Of a stretch of 64,000 nt of DNA, positions 62,452-64,000 are shown in pieces (positions within the stretch are counted from its first letter, which is position 1; each line of letters starts with the position of its first letter). The notes beneath the pieces are model-generated. The model made no database searches. It worked only from the letters and a program-made list of their open reading frames with translations, and was not told the origin of the DNA. This DNA is from Branchipolynoe longqiensis. Lineage: Eukaryota > Annelida > Polychaeta > Phyllodocida > Polynoidae. Location of the stretch: positions 47,386,849 through 47,450,848 of the forward strand of contig CM059202.1 of the NCBI GenBank assembly GCA_030323885.1, in the 5' to 3' direction. The translations under genes and the position numbers were made by a program.

Positions 62452-63015
62452 TGTGTCATTCTCAGAAACTGTGTACTACTACTCTGTTACATGGAAACCA
62501 AAAGTGAAAATATTCCAAATAACAGCAGAAGCTATGTCCATATGAAGGTTTATATCTTGTGCATATATGTCAAAGTTGAACACCATTTCACTTTTTGATT
62601 TTGATCTTATATAAAATGAGAAACACTTTTAAATTAACCTTGTAACATCAATCCTTAACATCATTTTTTTAACACACATCCATAACATTATTTTATCATA
62701 CATAGCAAATTCAAACAAGATTTTATTGATTACAGTTAAGTAAAAAATATGATGCTTTACAGGAAAAAAAGGTGAAAAAAAGGTGAGAACATTTTCAAAT
62801 TTTACCAAAATCATATAAATATATTTTAGATACATTTTGTGGGATCGATTAAGTACATCTAGTATTGCTAACATACTTAATACAGAGAGGCAACAATAAC
62901 TATTTGACCTGCTAACCCCTCCTCCCGTCCCCCCCCCCAACCCCCCAAAAGGCTTATTCATTAACAATGTAACATGGAAAGCAAATCCGTGGTACAGTTC
63001 CTGAGAATGACCCAT
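62452..63015. mobile_element. TIR element with GTCATTCTCAGRAACTGT ends
   Basis: Left TGTGTCATTCTCAGAAACTG and, as reverse complement, right GGGTCATTCTCAGGAACTG; a second inner pair matches (TGTTACATGGAAA and its complement near 62970). The ends resemble those of 34237-35018, so the two may be sister families. A C-run at 62928-62946 lies inside. No transposase. Confidence 0.6.
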
Positions 63016-63415
63016 ATTTAAATGAGTTAAAGCTGCCCAATCCACTGAAAGCATCATATTTACAAAACCATTCAACATTGCCCAAAATACATCAAATGGT
63101 GAGTGCCAGTTGAGACAGTAGCATCATAGCGGTCAACATTTGAAAATGGGATAGCCATATCTGTTTCATGCAAATTGTGACATATTGCGCACATTGCGAC
63201 ATATTGCGCACATTGCCCTTCCCACCCTACTTGCGAAAGACACTATACCCTGGCGCCACCTAGCATTACCCGTAAACCAACTGACTACCATATACGACAC
63301 CTAGTGTTTTCCGCCTGAACCACAGCACCCGTCTGTTCACTATAAGCTCTCTTGACGATTTATACTGCCTATCATGGATAAGCCTGAATAGACTTGTTTT
63401 CACCATTAGACAGTT
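63016..63415. other. No gene recognised
   Basis: Contains a direct GTGACATATTGCGCACATT repeat at 63178-63217 and a GGCGCCACCTAGCATTACC motif at 63252-63270. Confidence 0.45.
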
Positions 63416-63652
63416 TGTCGATAGAAAGCCCAAGCCTACACTTTTATTGACCCAAGGGATTTTTAACCTCCCACACCACATAGACATGGTATGAGAGCAA
63501 CTGGCCTTTGATGACGCTGTAAGTTATACACAGCAGTGGAAATCTAAATTGGCAGAGTTTGGGGGCTGGGAATCGAACCACCAACCTTCAGATTAGGACT
63601 CCGACCTAGAAAAAAGTCAGACACTCTAACCACTCCGCCACAGAGAACACCA
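63416..63652 (-). mobile_element. SINE-B, tRNA-derived head, copy 2
   Basis: Same order as copy 1 (25934-26178): GATAGAAAGCCCAAGCCTAC, TAACCTCCCACACCACATAG, GACGCTGTAAGTTATACAC, GAATCGAACCACC (box B, minus) and CTAACCACTCCGCCACAGAG (box A, minus), including the T6 hairpin in the head. Same orientation in both. Confidence 0.82.
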
Positions 63653-64000
63653 AGTTGCTCACGTTCCACGTGGTGTGTGGAACCATCCCTCCCACCCATC
63701 TAGCGTCAACAGGGTTAATAAACACCATGGGATTCGATTTAATGGTCTACAGGATGAACAGTAGCGGTCTAAGCTCGTCTATCAATTAATCTTTTTTTTT
63801 TCTCTCTTTTCTTTGGTGATAAATATGTTTATTCTGCTGAATAAATCTTTTGTCAGTGCCGAAGCACTGGTCTTCTAGCCATTTTTCAATTCAGTGTTAT
63901 TTACACAAAAGGTATATAGAATAAGGTATACAATAATGGTTGAATACACAATTTGCAGCATGTAACACAATGAAATTCTGAAACCCAAAACTCCATAGCA

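Noticed and set aside
62629..63078. 149-codon minus-strand ORF
   Set aside because: It lies inside a TIR element, is hydrophobic and Met-rich without any domain, and matches AT-rich non-coding composition.

Overview
This is a eukaryotic, almost certainly invertebrate, genomic window. It has split coding exons with GT-AG boundaries, no bacterial-type operons, two assembly gaps (15103-15601 and 35994-36490) and a very dense load of mobile elements. Dispersed repeats near 23.5, 25.4 and 26 kb resemble short interspersed elements (SINEs) I associate with molluscs and other lophotrochozoans. I suggest a marine lophotrochozoan with low confidence and cannot name a species.

The only convincing host gene lies on the minus strand and spans most of the window. 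It consists of small exons that are all flanked by phase-1 introns, so the domains are modular: four classical EGF exons of exactly 114 nt (61617-61504, 54313-54200, 47811-47698, 32044-31931), two scavenger-receptor/MEGF-like cysteine-rich exons (26408-26322, 87 nt; 23495-23340, 156 nt), and an exon encoding a transmembrane helix plus an acidic, proline-rich tail (14537 to 14355 or 14287). Reading 61.6 kb to 14.3 kb, the split codons all join in frame. This is the 3' part of a type I membrane EGF-repeat protein; its 5' end is off the right edge. A 69-nt exon candidate at 696-628 could be a further cytoplasmic exon.

The introns of 3-16 kb hold the mobile elements. Tyrosine-recombinase (DIRS-type) retroelement pieces are at 2.3-3.2, 7.2-8.2, 18.8-20.2, 20.6-22.4, 45.5-47.1, 50.2-51.5 and 56.4-60.4 kb. 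A GC-rich tandem pair of gag-like genes is at 36.5-40.45 kb. A Ty3/gypsy remnant is at 41.98-44.53 kb. LINE pieces are at 6.5-7.0, 27.7-29.1, 50.1, 54.4-54.8, 58.5-58.8, 61.3 and 62.0-62.3 kb. A MADF-domain gene of Harbinger type is at 29.3-31.1 kb. There are tRNA-derived SINEs of at least three families, and several families of short terminal-inverted-repeat elements (MITEs).

The most unusual structure is a ~2.4-kb palindromic foldback element at 15.6-18.03 kb. Its arms each carry a tRNA-like Pol III unit and its centre is an inverted 15-bp minisatellite. Other notable arrangements are a SINE inside a MITE inside a SINE (25 kb), a MITE cleanly splitting a DIRS ORF with a 7-bp target duplication (56.9 kb), a gypsy element splitting a 105-bp coding minisatellite with a 5-bp target duplication, and a MITE whose inverted repeat supplies an in-frame stop codon for the transmembrane gene. 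No CRISPR arrays, rRNA or bacterial systems are present. Nearly all long simple ORFs here are products of repeats.
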